NCBI GenBank assembly: GCA_025360015.1
Contig: JANYCZ010000012.1
Span: 1-35,871, forward strand
Source of the DNA: Verrucomicrobiota bacterium
Lineage (GTDB): Bacteria > Verrucomicrobiota > Verrucomicrobiia > Verrucomicrobiales > Verrucomicrobiaceae
Reading direction: 5' to 3'
Length of the DNA stretch: 35,871 bases
The notes beneath the pieces are model-generated. The model was not told the DNA's origin. It saw only the letters and a list, made by a program, of their open reading frames with translations, and did no database searches. The position numbers were made by a program, and so were the translations under genes. This document shows positions 25,461-33,057 of this stretch, piece after piece. Positions within the stretch are counted from its first letter, which is position 1. Every line of letters starts with the position of its first letter.

Positions 25461-25765
25461 AGGCATCACCTTCCACCACTTCGCTCCGCACCACACCCGC
25501 TCCAATGGAGCTGCGGATTGGAGCGCAGGGTCAGCCGCGCCTCAGCGAGGCGACCCTGGGGCAGGGCAAGAAACGCCCGGGTAGCAAACGCTGCTTTCTT
25601 CACCCATCGCGCCTGCCAGCAGCGCCAGTCACGCCCTGCCGCCTCTACCCGATGCGCGCGCGCTACCAACATCTCAAGATCCACCATCAGCTCCTTTAAC
25701 CAAGCACCACTCATTCCTGTGACAACCATTTCAAAAGCTCACCTCCTCATCGCGTGACGCAGACA
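25461..25765. other. Gene-free stretch after the tandem repeats
   Basis: A further hairpin, CAGGGTC ... CGCCT-cagcg-AGGCG ... GACCCTG, lies at 25526-25557. No gene is seen; open frames on both strands look like noise. Confidence 0.45.
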
Positions 25766-25805
25766 TAAAAATGGCCGGGATGCCTCACAGAGAGACATCC
25801 CGGCC
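25766..25805 (-). terminator. Rho-independent terminator of the Thr-rich gene cluster
   Basis: On the minus strand, GGCCGGGATG and CATCCCGGCC form a perfect 10-bp stem followed by ATTTTTA. It lies 17 bases after the stop of the 68-residue lipoprotein. Confidence 0.85.
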
Positions 25806-25822
25806 TGAGGGATGAACAACGC

Positions 25823-26029
25823 TCAGTACGAGCGGGTCGTGCGCGTCTCCGTGGTGCTGGAAACGGGGACAACCGGAGTCAGTGGCGTCCTGCTGACGGT
25901 GGTCTCTTCCGTCGTGGTGGTGGTGGTGGTCGGGAGGGGACGATCATCCACCGTGTCACAACTGCTGAGCGTGAGAGCCAGGAAGCTGACTGCCGCCAGG
26001 CTGGCGAAAGAGAGAGGGTGTTTTTTCAT
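25823..26029 (-). CDS. Small Thr-rich lipoprotein
   Basis: A 68-residue protein with a lipoprotein signal (MKKHPLSFASLAAVSFLALT, lipobox LSSC with Cys24) and a mature part that is almost only Thr, Pro, Val, Ser and Glu (PTTTTTTTEETTVSRTPLT). No domain. It is the last gene before a strong terminator, 27 bases after the next lipoprotein gene on the same strand, so it is probably co-transcribed with it. A flexible, perhaps glycosylated, surface tether is an inference. Confidence 0.75.
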   Translation of the reverse strand: MKKHPLSFASLAAVSFLALTLSSCDTVDDRPLPTTTTTTTEETTVSRTPLTPVVPVSSTTETRTTRSY

Positions 26030-26056
26030 AGGATGGGGGGTGTTACTTGTGACTTA

Positions 26057-26239
26057 TTACTTCTTCGTTTCGGTGGTCGTCGTCGTGGTCTTCTCCGTGG
26101 TGGTCGCAGGGGCGGCCGGAGTGACGATGGTCGTGTTTTTCTCGATCACTTTGTCCGGAGCGGGGGCGGCCGTGTTGACGCGGGCGTCACAGGCGATCAG
26201 AAGCAGAGGGGCAAGCGCGAGGAGGAGATGTGTTTTCAT
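26057..26239 (-). CDS. Small Thr-rich lipoprotein
   Basis: A 60-residue protein; the ATG at 26239 starts a lipoprotein signal (MKTHLLLALAPLLLIAC, lipobox LIAC, Cys17). The mature part is Ala/Pro/Thr-rich and ends TTTEKTTTTTTETKK. The longer frame to 26386 has no coding character before this ATG. It shares the tail type of its two neighbours, but its N-terminal half differs, so these are related in style, not clear copies. Confidence 0.72.
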   Translation of the reverse strand: MKTHLLLALAPLLLIACDARVNTAAPAPDKVIEKNTTIVTPAAPATTTEKTTTTTTETKK

Positions 26240-26333
26240 AGTCGTAGGGGGTTGCGTGGTGGTGGTGTGTGTATGTGTGGTGAGATAGGCAGACTCTGAG
26301 GTCAAAAGCAGGGGGATCCGGGGAGAAGGAAGA

Positions 26334-27050
26334 TCAGCGCGTCGTGGTCGTGGTGGTTGTGGTCGTCGTCTTCGTGGTTTTCTCAATGACCTCGGCAGGC
26401 ACCGCCACGCTTTTGTGCACGATGACTTTGCTGGCTACGTGATGGCCGCCGACCTTCGTGTAATGCACGGTGACGGGAACACCCGAGCGCACCGTTTCGA
26501 TGGAAACCGGGGCACCGGCTTCATCCACATACGTCGTGGTCTTGCTGGAGGTGTAGCGCAGCGGATCGGGCGAGCCTTCGGTTTTGATGAGGAGATTCTC
26601 CGGCCCGAACTCGGTGATGACTCCTGCCGTGACCGGCGTCGTCACCACCTCGGTGACCGGGGTTGTCACCACCTGGGTAGCCGGCTTCACGACAACGACC
26701 GCGCCGTGTGATTTACCGTGAGTTTTCACCACCACCTTCGAGGCGATCAAGGTATCGCCCACCTTGGTGTAATGGATCGTGGCAGGCAGGCCTGACTTCA
26801 CCAGGGCCACATCCACCGGGTTGTCGTTTTCATCCACGTAATTGGTCGTGTCGCTGGAAATGTAGCGCACCGGCACGGTGCCCTCTTCACTCTTGATGGT
26901 GATGCCCTGCGGACCAAACTCACTGATGGTCCCCTCCGACGTGGTGACCGTGCGAGTGGCCTCCACCCTCTGGGCAGCAAGAGGATTTGCGGAAAGCAGG
27001 AGAAGGAGAGCGCCTGCGCAGAGGATCGCTTGGGGAAAGCTGTTTTTCAT
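26334..27050 (-). CDS. Exported protein with two copies of a 70-residue domain and a Thr tail
   Basis: A 238-residue protein with a signal peptide from ATG 27050 (MKNSFPQAILCAGALLLLLS, cleavage after LAA). The mature part has two copies of the same domain: GTISEFGPQGITIKSEEG ... RYISSDTTNYVDENDNPV ... VKSGLPATIHYTKVGDTLIA, and GVITEFGPENLLIKTEGS ... RYTSSKTTTYVDEAGAPV ... VRSGVPVTVHYTKVGGHHVA. Between them lies a Val/Thr-rich linker (VVTTPVTEVVTTPVTAG). The end is a run of about ten Thr. Composition suggests a small beta-barrel (OB-like) fold per copy. Function unknown. A frame extension to 27089 is unlikely. Confidence 0.8.
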   Translation of the reverse strand: MKNSFPQAILCAGALLLLLSANPLAAQRVEATRTVTTSEGTISEFGPQGITIKSEEGTVPVRYISSDTTNYVDENDNPVDVALVKSGLPATIHYTKVGDTLIASKVVVKTHGKSHGAVVVVKPATQVVTTPVTEVVTTPVTAGVITEFGPENLLIKTEGSPDPLRYTSSKTTTYVDEAGAPVSIETVRSGVPVTVHYTKVGGHHVASKVIVHKSVAVPAEVIEKTTKTTTTTTTTTTR

Positions 27051-27506
27051 CGAGTCAGTGGGTTGGGTGTGGGTGCGTGGTGCGTGCATGCTGCGGTCAG
27101 CATTGCAGCCAGCACATACGGTGATCGTTCCTCATCGCCTTTCTGTGCGTATCGAAACTCACCGATACCAAGATAATCCTCAGGAGCCGCCCTGACTCCC
27201 CCACGTTTATTTTCATAAATGGATGATCTAGGCATCACCGCCACCGCGCAGCCGCAGCGGCGAGGTGACCGCCACGCCCGCGCCTCAACCCTTTGCACCG
27301 GAGATCACCTCACCCCCGCGATGCCTCTTTGAGGAAAGAGGGCCTGTGCATGCAGCAACTGTTAAGAATTTCTTAACGGTTCGCCAGGACAGCCGTCTCA
27401 GACATCGTCTTCAGGGGCGTTTGCTCCATCCTTGGACTTCGCCATTCACACCTCAGTGCAGCAGCAGGCTTGCGCGCGGTGTGGTGCGAAGCGCGATCAG
27501 CACGCA
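27051..27506. other. Spacer with two palindromes
   Basis: No gene is seen. CCTCTTT-gagg-AAAGAGG (27324-27341) and GTTAAGAA-t-TTCTTAAC (27361-27377) lie close together. The second is AT-rich and looks like a protein-binding site more than a terminator. Both are downstream of the big NTPase gene (minus strand) and upstream of the two-domain protein gene. Confidence 0.5.
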
Positions 27507-30500
27507 CTAGCGACTGCGTGCATCGACAATCATGCTCCTCAAAACAAAAGGCGGCTCGCTCAAAGTCTCAGCCTGCTTCATGAGAAATTCGGCTTCAGCC
27601 TGCATGGCCGCTGCAGAGTCCAGCTTGTGGCCCGGCTCCGGCGTCCAGGCGACGATGAACAGCCCATGAGTCCAGCCCTCATTCAACCGTTCTTTGAGAT
27701 AGGTATCGCGAAGCTGGGTTTGCATGGCAGTGCGTCTTTCCTTCGCATTGCCCTTCCTCACTTTTTTGAGCTCGATCAATACAGTAATCTTCTGCCCCCA
27801 TTGAGTGAGGGTCTGCACCAGCACATCGGTGCGGTGTTCGGTATCTAGCTCGACTTCCCGCTCGATGATGATCCTCAAATCGTCGCGAAGCCAGTCGCGG
27901 AGTTCTTTGGCGATGTCCTCTTCGCCTCTGGATCTCCGTGGTTTTAAATCCCACAAATGCGTCCATTTGCCATGGATCAAGCTCTGCTCCCAGCGCTGAA
28001 CACTCACGATCACCGCAGCCATGAGTTCATCGGCATCGCGTGCCAGCCGTGCATGCGGCGTGCTGCATAGGCGGAACAAATCGCCCGGCAAGAGCATGTC
28101 GCGGTCAGCTTTCCGCCGGGCCTTGCTGGCTTCATTTCGATGCCAGTCCAAATCGTGGCGGCGTCGGGTAGCATCTTCAGGCGTGTCTTTTTCAACCACT
28201 TCCGGGAGGTCGAGATAGAGCCCCCGCTGGGTGGCTGCGCCGATGATTCGATCACGAAAATCGACAGCCTCATCCTCGCCTGTGACCTGCCTAAAGTCAC
28301 GTCCATTCGAACGGTGACGGTCCACGCGTGTGTAGGCCTGTCCACAAAGTTCTGCAACCATTCGCATGGAATCATCCGACCAATTCGAAAAATCAATTCT
28401 GCGTTCGTCAAAATCGATCATAAACACTGCCCGCCAGATGGCGCTCCGCGCGACCTCCAGACTATCGAAAAGGCCACTGCGGAACACTTCCTCGACACAT
28501 CTTCCGTTAAGCAAGAGCAAGGCTGGCCCGGCGAGTGCTGCTTTCTGATCAAGACTCAGATTTTCCTGCCGCTCCTTGACGAGCCAAAAGCGCAGCACTT
28601 CCGCCGCTAGAGATTCATTCTCCTCGGCCAGCATGCGCATGGCATTGAAAAAGCCCTCCACTTGAATTAGTTCATCCCGCAGCAGCTTCGCCAGCCTCAC
28701 ACCACATTCCGCAGACCAAATGCTCTGGAATGAGCGCAGCTCGCCGAGCTCACCTTTGTTCAGGTAACGATGCCGGATCACAGTTTCAAAGGCAGATGGC
28801 AGCTTGTCAGAGAACCATTCGGCGAAACGCTCCAAACTGATGCCCTCAGGCACCTTACCAAGAGACCCCATGGAAAAGTCTGCCAGCATCGGGGCCAGCC
28901 AATGACTCCCGACGACTTCCCTCAGCGCTGCATCTTCAGACACACGAGGCAGGCAGGCCGCGAGCGCCAGCAGTCCTCCAATGCCATCACTCAGTTCAAC
29001 GGACTCTTTATCTAGCAGGTAGCGAACGGCGGACTCGATCATCCATTCGTCACCAGGGCCAATCTTTGAGATGGGTTCAAAGGTAACCATGCTTGGCCCT
29101 GGCCCGTGTGTTCTTGCAGCGAGAATCCTGGTTACACCTCCCCAAGTTATTTGCCCGTGCTCATGCAACCCCTTGCATTTTTTCGTGTAGCGATCCAGAT
29201 CTGCTTTGTGTTTGGCGTCCCTTTTATCGTGTTCAGCCTGCCAACCAGCCGCTTCAGCCTCCCGCTTCAGCCGGCTTTCCTCGGACAGGCGCATGATTGC
29301 TTCTGACAAGCTTTCCTCCTGCGCAGGCGTTGGTAGAACGGAATGAATTTCAGGCATCGTGGCCCAGGCCTTGTTCAGTAGCCTGCCACGCTCGCCTGCC
29401 AGATCAGCCCGCCACAGAGATGATCTCAGTATTAGCGCCCACCGCCAGCGGTCCTCTGGAGCAGCCTGGAAGAGTTCAGCCATGCCCCAGTCAAAGTCAC
29501 CATCCGTGACCATATATTCTTTTGACCAGAGCCATTTCATCTCCGTATCGGTCACGAAGCCTGGATGCAGCATCAGGGCACGAATAATGGAGCGCCGATG
29601 CGCGTCATCTCGAATGCCCAATTCCTCAGCCTTCCAACTCGAGTTAAGGTCATGGTGCGGAGAAACACTGCGAGCTAGGCACCTGTGCCAATAGTCGCAA
29701 AGAACTCTAGCAACTTCGGGACGCTCGAAATGAGCGATCGCCAACTTGAATGCCGCCTTATGAAGGTGGTGGGGCATTGCAAGTGTGTCACGAATGCGCT
29801 CAGGATGCTCTGCAAGCTTGGCAAAAACCGCAGGAAGATCATCAATTGTTAGCCTTTCGGGAAGAGATTGGACAACCGAATCAAAAAGACCGTAAACATC
29901 GAAATGTCGGGCAGGAACAAGCCATTGTAGAGCCTCGGTCACAGGCCTTTTTCCAGAGAGGATCTGCAATTCAATCGCCGCGCCCAGCAAAGTCCCTTGT
30001 TTATCGATGGGCATTTCACCCCGGAGCGCCGACTGCCATTTTTCGTCATATTCGGAAGCCTTTGCCAGCCGATATAGAGCACCCGCCATCTCGATTTGAA
30101 CCCGCCCAGTAGATTCCGGGAAGAGCTCCCACAGCACAGGAGCAAGGCCTTCCAATTTGGTCTTTTCCGCGATTTCGATGGCGAGTTCTTTGCTGGCTTC
30201 GCAGACATCTGAACGGCGCAACCAGCGTTCGATCTGCGCATGAAGGCGTGAATGAGCTAGCGATGCCAGATGTGCCTGACGGATGGCAGGATCCAGCACG
30301 CCTATCTGCTCGGTCGCTTCGAGCAGCGCCTCCACAATTTCACTTCGCTCCGAATCGGGAATCCGTGCGCCATCGATGCGCAGCAGGACAAGTGGATCAT
30401 GCTTGAGGACTATTTGGCGAAACGGCTTGTTCCGTCCGGCAAGCCATGCGGCCACAGCGCCGAGAGCGGGCTGCACACGCCACCGGCCTTTGTCTTCCCG

Positions 30501-31673
30501 CCCAAAGAGTTGTTTGAAGCGTGGCTCGTCAAGATTCTGCGCCGCCAGCCATTCTGCGGCGAGGAACTCCTGATGAACCTGACTACCAAAAACCCAGGCG
30601 GCATCGTCCAGCAGCCTGCGCAGCAGGCAGCTCTTGTGCACAAGGGCGTCCAAGTCTCTCTCCTGAATGGACTTATGACTGTTTTCCCACAGCTCTGTGT
30701 GATCTTTGAAGTCCTGGGCTGTCAAAAATTCAGACGAGGACGTGGTAAGGCGAAGATTAAGACGGCTTTTGCCAGACCAGATCATGGCGGCCGCCAGCCG
30801 TCCGGCCACCCTCCTTCTCCAGTCAATGTCGTTAAGCGCAGCAGCCCAGCGGCCTGTATCATCGGGAGAGTCTGTGAGGCGGCATTGGCTGGCAATTTGG
30901 TCCTCGATGGCCTGCGAATAGCTATCGCAGAGGGATTTTCTGCCGGACTGCTGAAACTGCTCTAGCAAGCCTAGCAGGCCCTGAGGCCAGCAGGCCACTG
31001 GCTTGAGGTGATGATCGTAGATCTGACTCCAAAACGTGTCTGCATCATCACCGAACTGGTGCTGGATCGTCCGCATCGCATCCGTTCGCCGCAAAGGACA
31101 AAGTATGAGGTATTGGGACCGGTCTGCCTGCCAGAGGGAGGCCAGATCCCTCACGCTGCTTTCTGGCCAGTCTGCCCAGCGGCAGGCGATGGCAAGCAGG
31201 AAAATGGGTTCTCCGTCAGGGCCTAAGTGGTCCAGCAGCCACCGTTTCAGCTTTGGCACGAAATTGATGTGCTCCAAGAGGGCTTCGTCCAGGCCATCGA
31301 TAAACAGGCGCGTCTGTGCCGGAGCATCTTTCATCACCCGGTCGAGAGTCGCCGGGATGTCGCTGCTGAATTCTTTTCCTTCGATCCAGCGGCAGTGGGT
31401 GCCGAGCCAGCCCTGCTCCCTAGCCTGCTCCAGTTCCCGGCTTTTGCCTGAGCCGGGCCTGCCGAGAAGAAAGAGGAACGGCACATCGCTAAACGACTGC
31501 AATGGGCCGATCCCTGGCCATGCGTCTTCGAAATGATGCTCAGCCCCTTCCATCTGAATGTGGTCGGGCAAAAAGTCGTCATCAATGCCCGGATTACCGT
31601 TCCAATAAGCCTCGGGCAGCCAAAGGCGGTGCCATGGCTGGAGAGCAATTGGAGTTGGAAATGCGTTCGACAT
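27507..31673 (-). CDS. Large STAND/NACHT-type ATPase with C-terminal PD-(D/E)xK-like nuclease
   Basis: A 1388-residue cytoplasmic protein. The N-terminal ATPase has Walker A FLLGRPGSGKS (residues 68-78) and Walker B RLFIDGLDEAL (122-132); the GLDEA form is typical of NACHT/STAND signalling ATPases. Residues about 400-1230 are long and helical without a clear motif, as expected for a sensor of HEAT/TPR-like repeats, with a charged coiled-coil-like part (KREAEAAGWQAEHDKRDAKH) near 830-860. The last 130 residues look like a restriction-type nuclease: Glu1271/Glu1273, Asp1283 in TDVLVQ, and IELKK with Glu1301-x-Lys1303. Known antiphage STAND proteins (Avs) place the nuclease at the N-terminus, so the order is reversed here. 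Antiphage defence is an inference. It is divergent from the antitoxin-like gene at 31709 with overlapping promoters. Confidence 0.85.
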   Translation of the reverse strand: MSNAFPTPIALQPWHRLWLPEAYWNGNPGIDDDFLPDHIQMEGAEHHFEDAWPGIGPLQSFSDVPFLFLLGRPGSGKSRELEQAREQGWLGTHCRWIEGKEFSSDIPATLDRVMKDAPAQTRLFIDGLDEALLEHINFVPKLKRWLLDHLGPDGEPIFLLAIACRWADWPESSVRDLASLWQADRSQYLILCPLRRTDAMRTIQHQFGDDADTFWSQIYDHHLKPVACWPQGLLGLLEQFQQSGRKSLCDSYSQAIEDQIASQCRLTDSPDDTGRWAAALNDIDWRRRVAGRLAAAMIWSGKSRLNLRLTTSSSEFLTAQDFKDHTELWENSHKSIQERDLDALVHKSCLLRRLLDDAAWVFGSQVHQEFLAAEWLAAQNLDEPRFKQLFGREDKGRWRVQPALGAVAAWLAGRNKPFRQIVLKHDPLVLLRIDGARIPDSERSEIVEALLEATEQIGVLDPAIRQAHLASLAHSRLHAQIERWLRRSDVCEASKELAIEIAEKTKLEGLAPVLWELFPESTGRVQIEMAGALYRLAKASEYDEKWQSALRGEMPIDKQGTLLGAAIELQILSGKRPVTEALQWLVPARHFDVYGLFDSVVQSLPERLTIDDLPAVFAKLAEHPERIRDTLAMPHHLHKAAFKLAIAHFERPEVARVLCDYWHRCLARSVSPHHDLNSSWKAEELGIRDDAHRRSIIRALMLHPGFVTDTEMKWLWSKEYMVTDGDFDWGMAELFQAAPEDRWRWALILRSSLWRADLAGERGRLLNKAWATMPEIHSVLPTPAQEESLSEAIMRLSEESRLKREAEAAGWQAEHDKRDAKHKADLDRYTKKCKGLHEHGQITWGGVTRILAARTHGPGPSMVTFEPISKIGPGDEWMIESAVRYLLDKESVELSDGIGGLLALAACLPRVSEDAALREVVGSHWLAPMLADFSMGSLGKVPEGISLERFAEWFSDKLPSAFETVIRHRYLNKGELGELRSFQSIWSAECGVRLAKLLRDELIQVEGFFNAMRMLAEENESLAAEVLRFWLVKERQENLSLDQKAALAGPALLLLNGRCVEEVFRSGLFDSLEVARSAIWRAVFMIDFDERRIDFSNWSDDSMRMVAELCGQAYTRVDRHRSNGRDFRQVTGEDEAVDFRDRIIGAATQRGLYLDLPEVVEKDTPEDATRRRHDLDWHRNEASKARRKADRDMLLPGDLFRLCSTPHARLARDADELMAAVIVSVQRWEQSLIHGKWTHLWDLKPRRSRGEEDIAKELRDWLRDDLRIIIEREVELDTEHRTDVLVQTLTQWGQKITVLIELKKVRKGNAKERRTAMQTQLRDTYLKERLNEGWTHGLFIVAWTPEPGHKLDSAAAMQAEAEFLMKQAETLSEPPFVLRSMIVDARSR

Positions 31674-31693
31674 TCGCGATTCGCGAATATAGT
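31666..31693 (+). promoter_or_regulatory. Candidate promoter of the winged-helix/nucleotidyltransferase operon
   Basis: -35 TTCGAC (31666-31671), 16 bases, -10 TATAGT (31688-31693), leaving a transcription start near 31700 and the ATG at 31709. The palindromic site 31673-31687 fills the spacer between -35 and -10. Confidence 0.5.
31673..31687. promoter_or_regulatory. Palindromic operator TTCGCG-att-CGCGAA in the divergent control region
   Basis: A perfect 6+6 palindrome. It lies between the -35 and -10 of the rightward promoter and covers the expected transcription start of the leftward one, ending at the start codon of the large ATPase. A repressor bound here would shut both. The winged-helix protein encoded at 31709 is the natural candidate. 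Confidence 0.55.
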
Positions 31694-31716
31694 ATCACGG
31701 ATCTCGACATGCTCAA
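31689..31716 (-). promoter_or_regulatory. Candidate promoter of the large ATPase-nuclease gene
   Basis: On the minus strand, TTGAGC (31716-31711), 16 bases, TACTAT (31694-31689). Its -10 is the same DNA as the -10 of the rightward promoter, because atatagtat is nearly symmetrical. The start codon (31673) follows within about 16 bases of the -10, so the mRNA leader would be very short. Confidence 0.5.
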
Positions 31717-32239
31717 GCCCCATGACATCGTTGTCGCTCTTAAACTGATTCGGACAGACCCGAAGGCGGAGCCACCGACCTATGCCCGTTTGGCCATTGG
31801 GGTGGGATTGAGCGCCTCTGAGACCCATGCCGCCGTCGAGCGCGGCCTGCGGGCAGGCTTGTTGAGAAAGGATGCCCTCTCAGAAAGAACGATGCCCGTG
31901 GCGAACCTGACGGCGCTGAGAGAGTTCCTCCTGCATGGCCTCAAATATGTCTGGCCGGCAGAGCGGGGAGCCGTCACCCGTGGGGTGCCGACTGCCACGA
32001 GCCAGAACACCATTGCTTCCTTGCTGAATGTTCCCATGCCTGCCACACCTCTCGTCTGGCCCAAGCCAGATGGCGCGGTGCGCGGCGAGACCATCGAACC
32101 CCTGTATCCGAAGGTCGTGGGGCTGTGTGCCAGCGATCCAGAGTTGCACGAGTGGCTGTCGCTCATCGACATCATTCGCCTCAAGGCAGGCCGTGAAGCG
32201 TCACTGGCCGCCACCGAAATTGAACGCCGCCTGCGATGA
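31709..32239 (+). CDS. Winged-helix (MarR-like) antitoxin/regulator
   Basis: A 176-residue protein. The ATG at 31709 is chosen because MLKPHDIVVALKLI is the normal beginning of this family and because the promoter elements lie just before it; the frame is open to 31634, overlapping the ATPase gene. Residues 1-65 form a winged helix-turn-helix (TYARLAIGVGLSASETHAAV, then RGLRAGLL). Next come LREFLLHGLKYVWPAERGAV and TRGVPTA, then a C-terminal helix region ending SLAATEIERRL. Members of this group sit beside AbiEii-like nucleotidyltransferases and are annotated as MarR-like regulators. It overlaps the next gene by four bases (atga). Antitoxin and repressor roles are inferred from the pair. Confidence 0.82.
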   Translation: MLKPHDIVVALKLIRTDPKAEPPTYARLAIGVGLSASETHAAVERGLRAGLLRKDALSERTMPVANLTALREFLLHGLKYVWPAERGAVTRGVPTATSQNTIASLLNVPMPATPLVWPKPDGAVRGETIEPLYPKVVGLCASDPELHEWLSLIDIIRLKAGREASLAATEIERRLR

Positions 32240-33000
32240 ATGAACTGATCGACGCCTCCCAATGCCGCAGTCTCATTGCCGAACTGGCAGTGATGCTGCC
32301 CCCCTTGTTTAAAAAGCAGGCGGAAAGGCGTATTGTGTCCTTCGGCGATGTTGCCGAAGATCCTCGTCAGCAGACCCGCTGGGATCCTGTTTTTACGGGC
32401 GGGGGGATTGTCCAGCTACTGATCACCGACTCCGCTGCTCCCCCGGCATCGCTCACCAAGGATGTGGACGCGGTGCTCGAAATCGCAAGCTACGGAGATT
32501 ATGCCGAAATCGAGAACGCGCTGCGGGCTGCTGGCTTCGTTCAGAGCTTTCAGGATAAGGCGGCCATCGTTGCTTGGTATTGGAAAGACCGCCGCATTGA
32601 CATCCTTCCCCATAAGCCCTTTCCACTCATTGCGACCATCAATCGCTGGTTTCCCTGGGTGCTGGAAGATGCGGTGCGCTTTGAAGTTCAACAAGGTCAG
32701 TTCGCCTGGATTGCTTCAGCGCCCAGCTTTCTCGCCACTAAGTTTGAAGCCTTTTTTTCACGCGGGGGCGGCGACTATGTAGGCAGCAAAGACATCGAGG
32801 ATATTCTGGCCATTGTCGATGGCAGGCCCGAACTGGCAGGCGAGCTGGCGGCCGCCCCGCGCGAAGTCTCCGATTTTCTGCGCAAGTGCTTCTCGGATTT
32901 TTTATCCAATCGTACCTTTCTCGATGCCATTCCTCACCTGATCCCAGACAGCGGCCGCGAAGCACTTTTGGTGGCCCGTTTCAAGACCATGTCGGCATAG
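32236..33000 (+). CDS. AbiEii-like nucleotidyltransferase (putative toxin)
   Basis: A 254-residue member of the nucleotidyltransferase fold. Residues 55-57 (GGG in FTGGGIVQLL) form the glycine-rich start of the active site and LTKDVDAVLEI supplies the two metal-binding acids (Asp76, Asp78). A third acid could be in RRIDILP. The C-terminal helical part has SFLATKFEAFFSRGGGDY and KDIEDILAIVDGRPELAGEL, which is typical of AbiEii/DUF1814-type toxins. These enzymes add nucleotides to tRNA or other targets in characterised cases. The start overlaps the stop of the regulator gene. The target here is unknown. Confidence 0.85.
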   Translation: MNELIDASQCRSLIAELAVMLPPLFKKQAERRIVSFGDVAEDPRQQTRWDPVFTGGGIVQLLITDSAAPPASLTKDVDAVLEIASYGDYAEIENALRAAGFVQSFQDKAAIVAWYWKDRRIDILPHKPFPLIATINRWFPWVLEDAVRFEVQQGQFAWIASAPSFLATKFEAFFSRGGGDYVGSKDIEDILAIVDGRPELAGELAAAPREVSDFLRKCFSDFLSNRTFLDAIPHLIPDSGREALLVARFKTMSA

Positions 33001-33037
33001 GCTCGGAGCCCTTACCAAAAAGGAAGTTTTACCAGAA

Positions 33038-33056
33038 CCCGTTGCGGCGCAACGGG
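33038..33056. terminator. Hairpin between convergent genes
   Basis: CCCGTTGC-ggc-GCAACGGG lies between the nucleotidyltransferase stop (33000) and the stop of the cytochrome-type gene (33058). There is no long T-run, so termination is uncertain. Confidence 0.4.
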
Positions 33057-33057
33057 A

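Noticed and set aside
32416..32694. A 92-codon minus-strand frame
   Set aside because: It is antisense to the nucleotidyltransferase gene.
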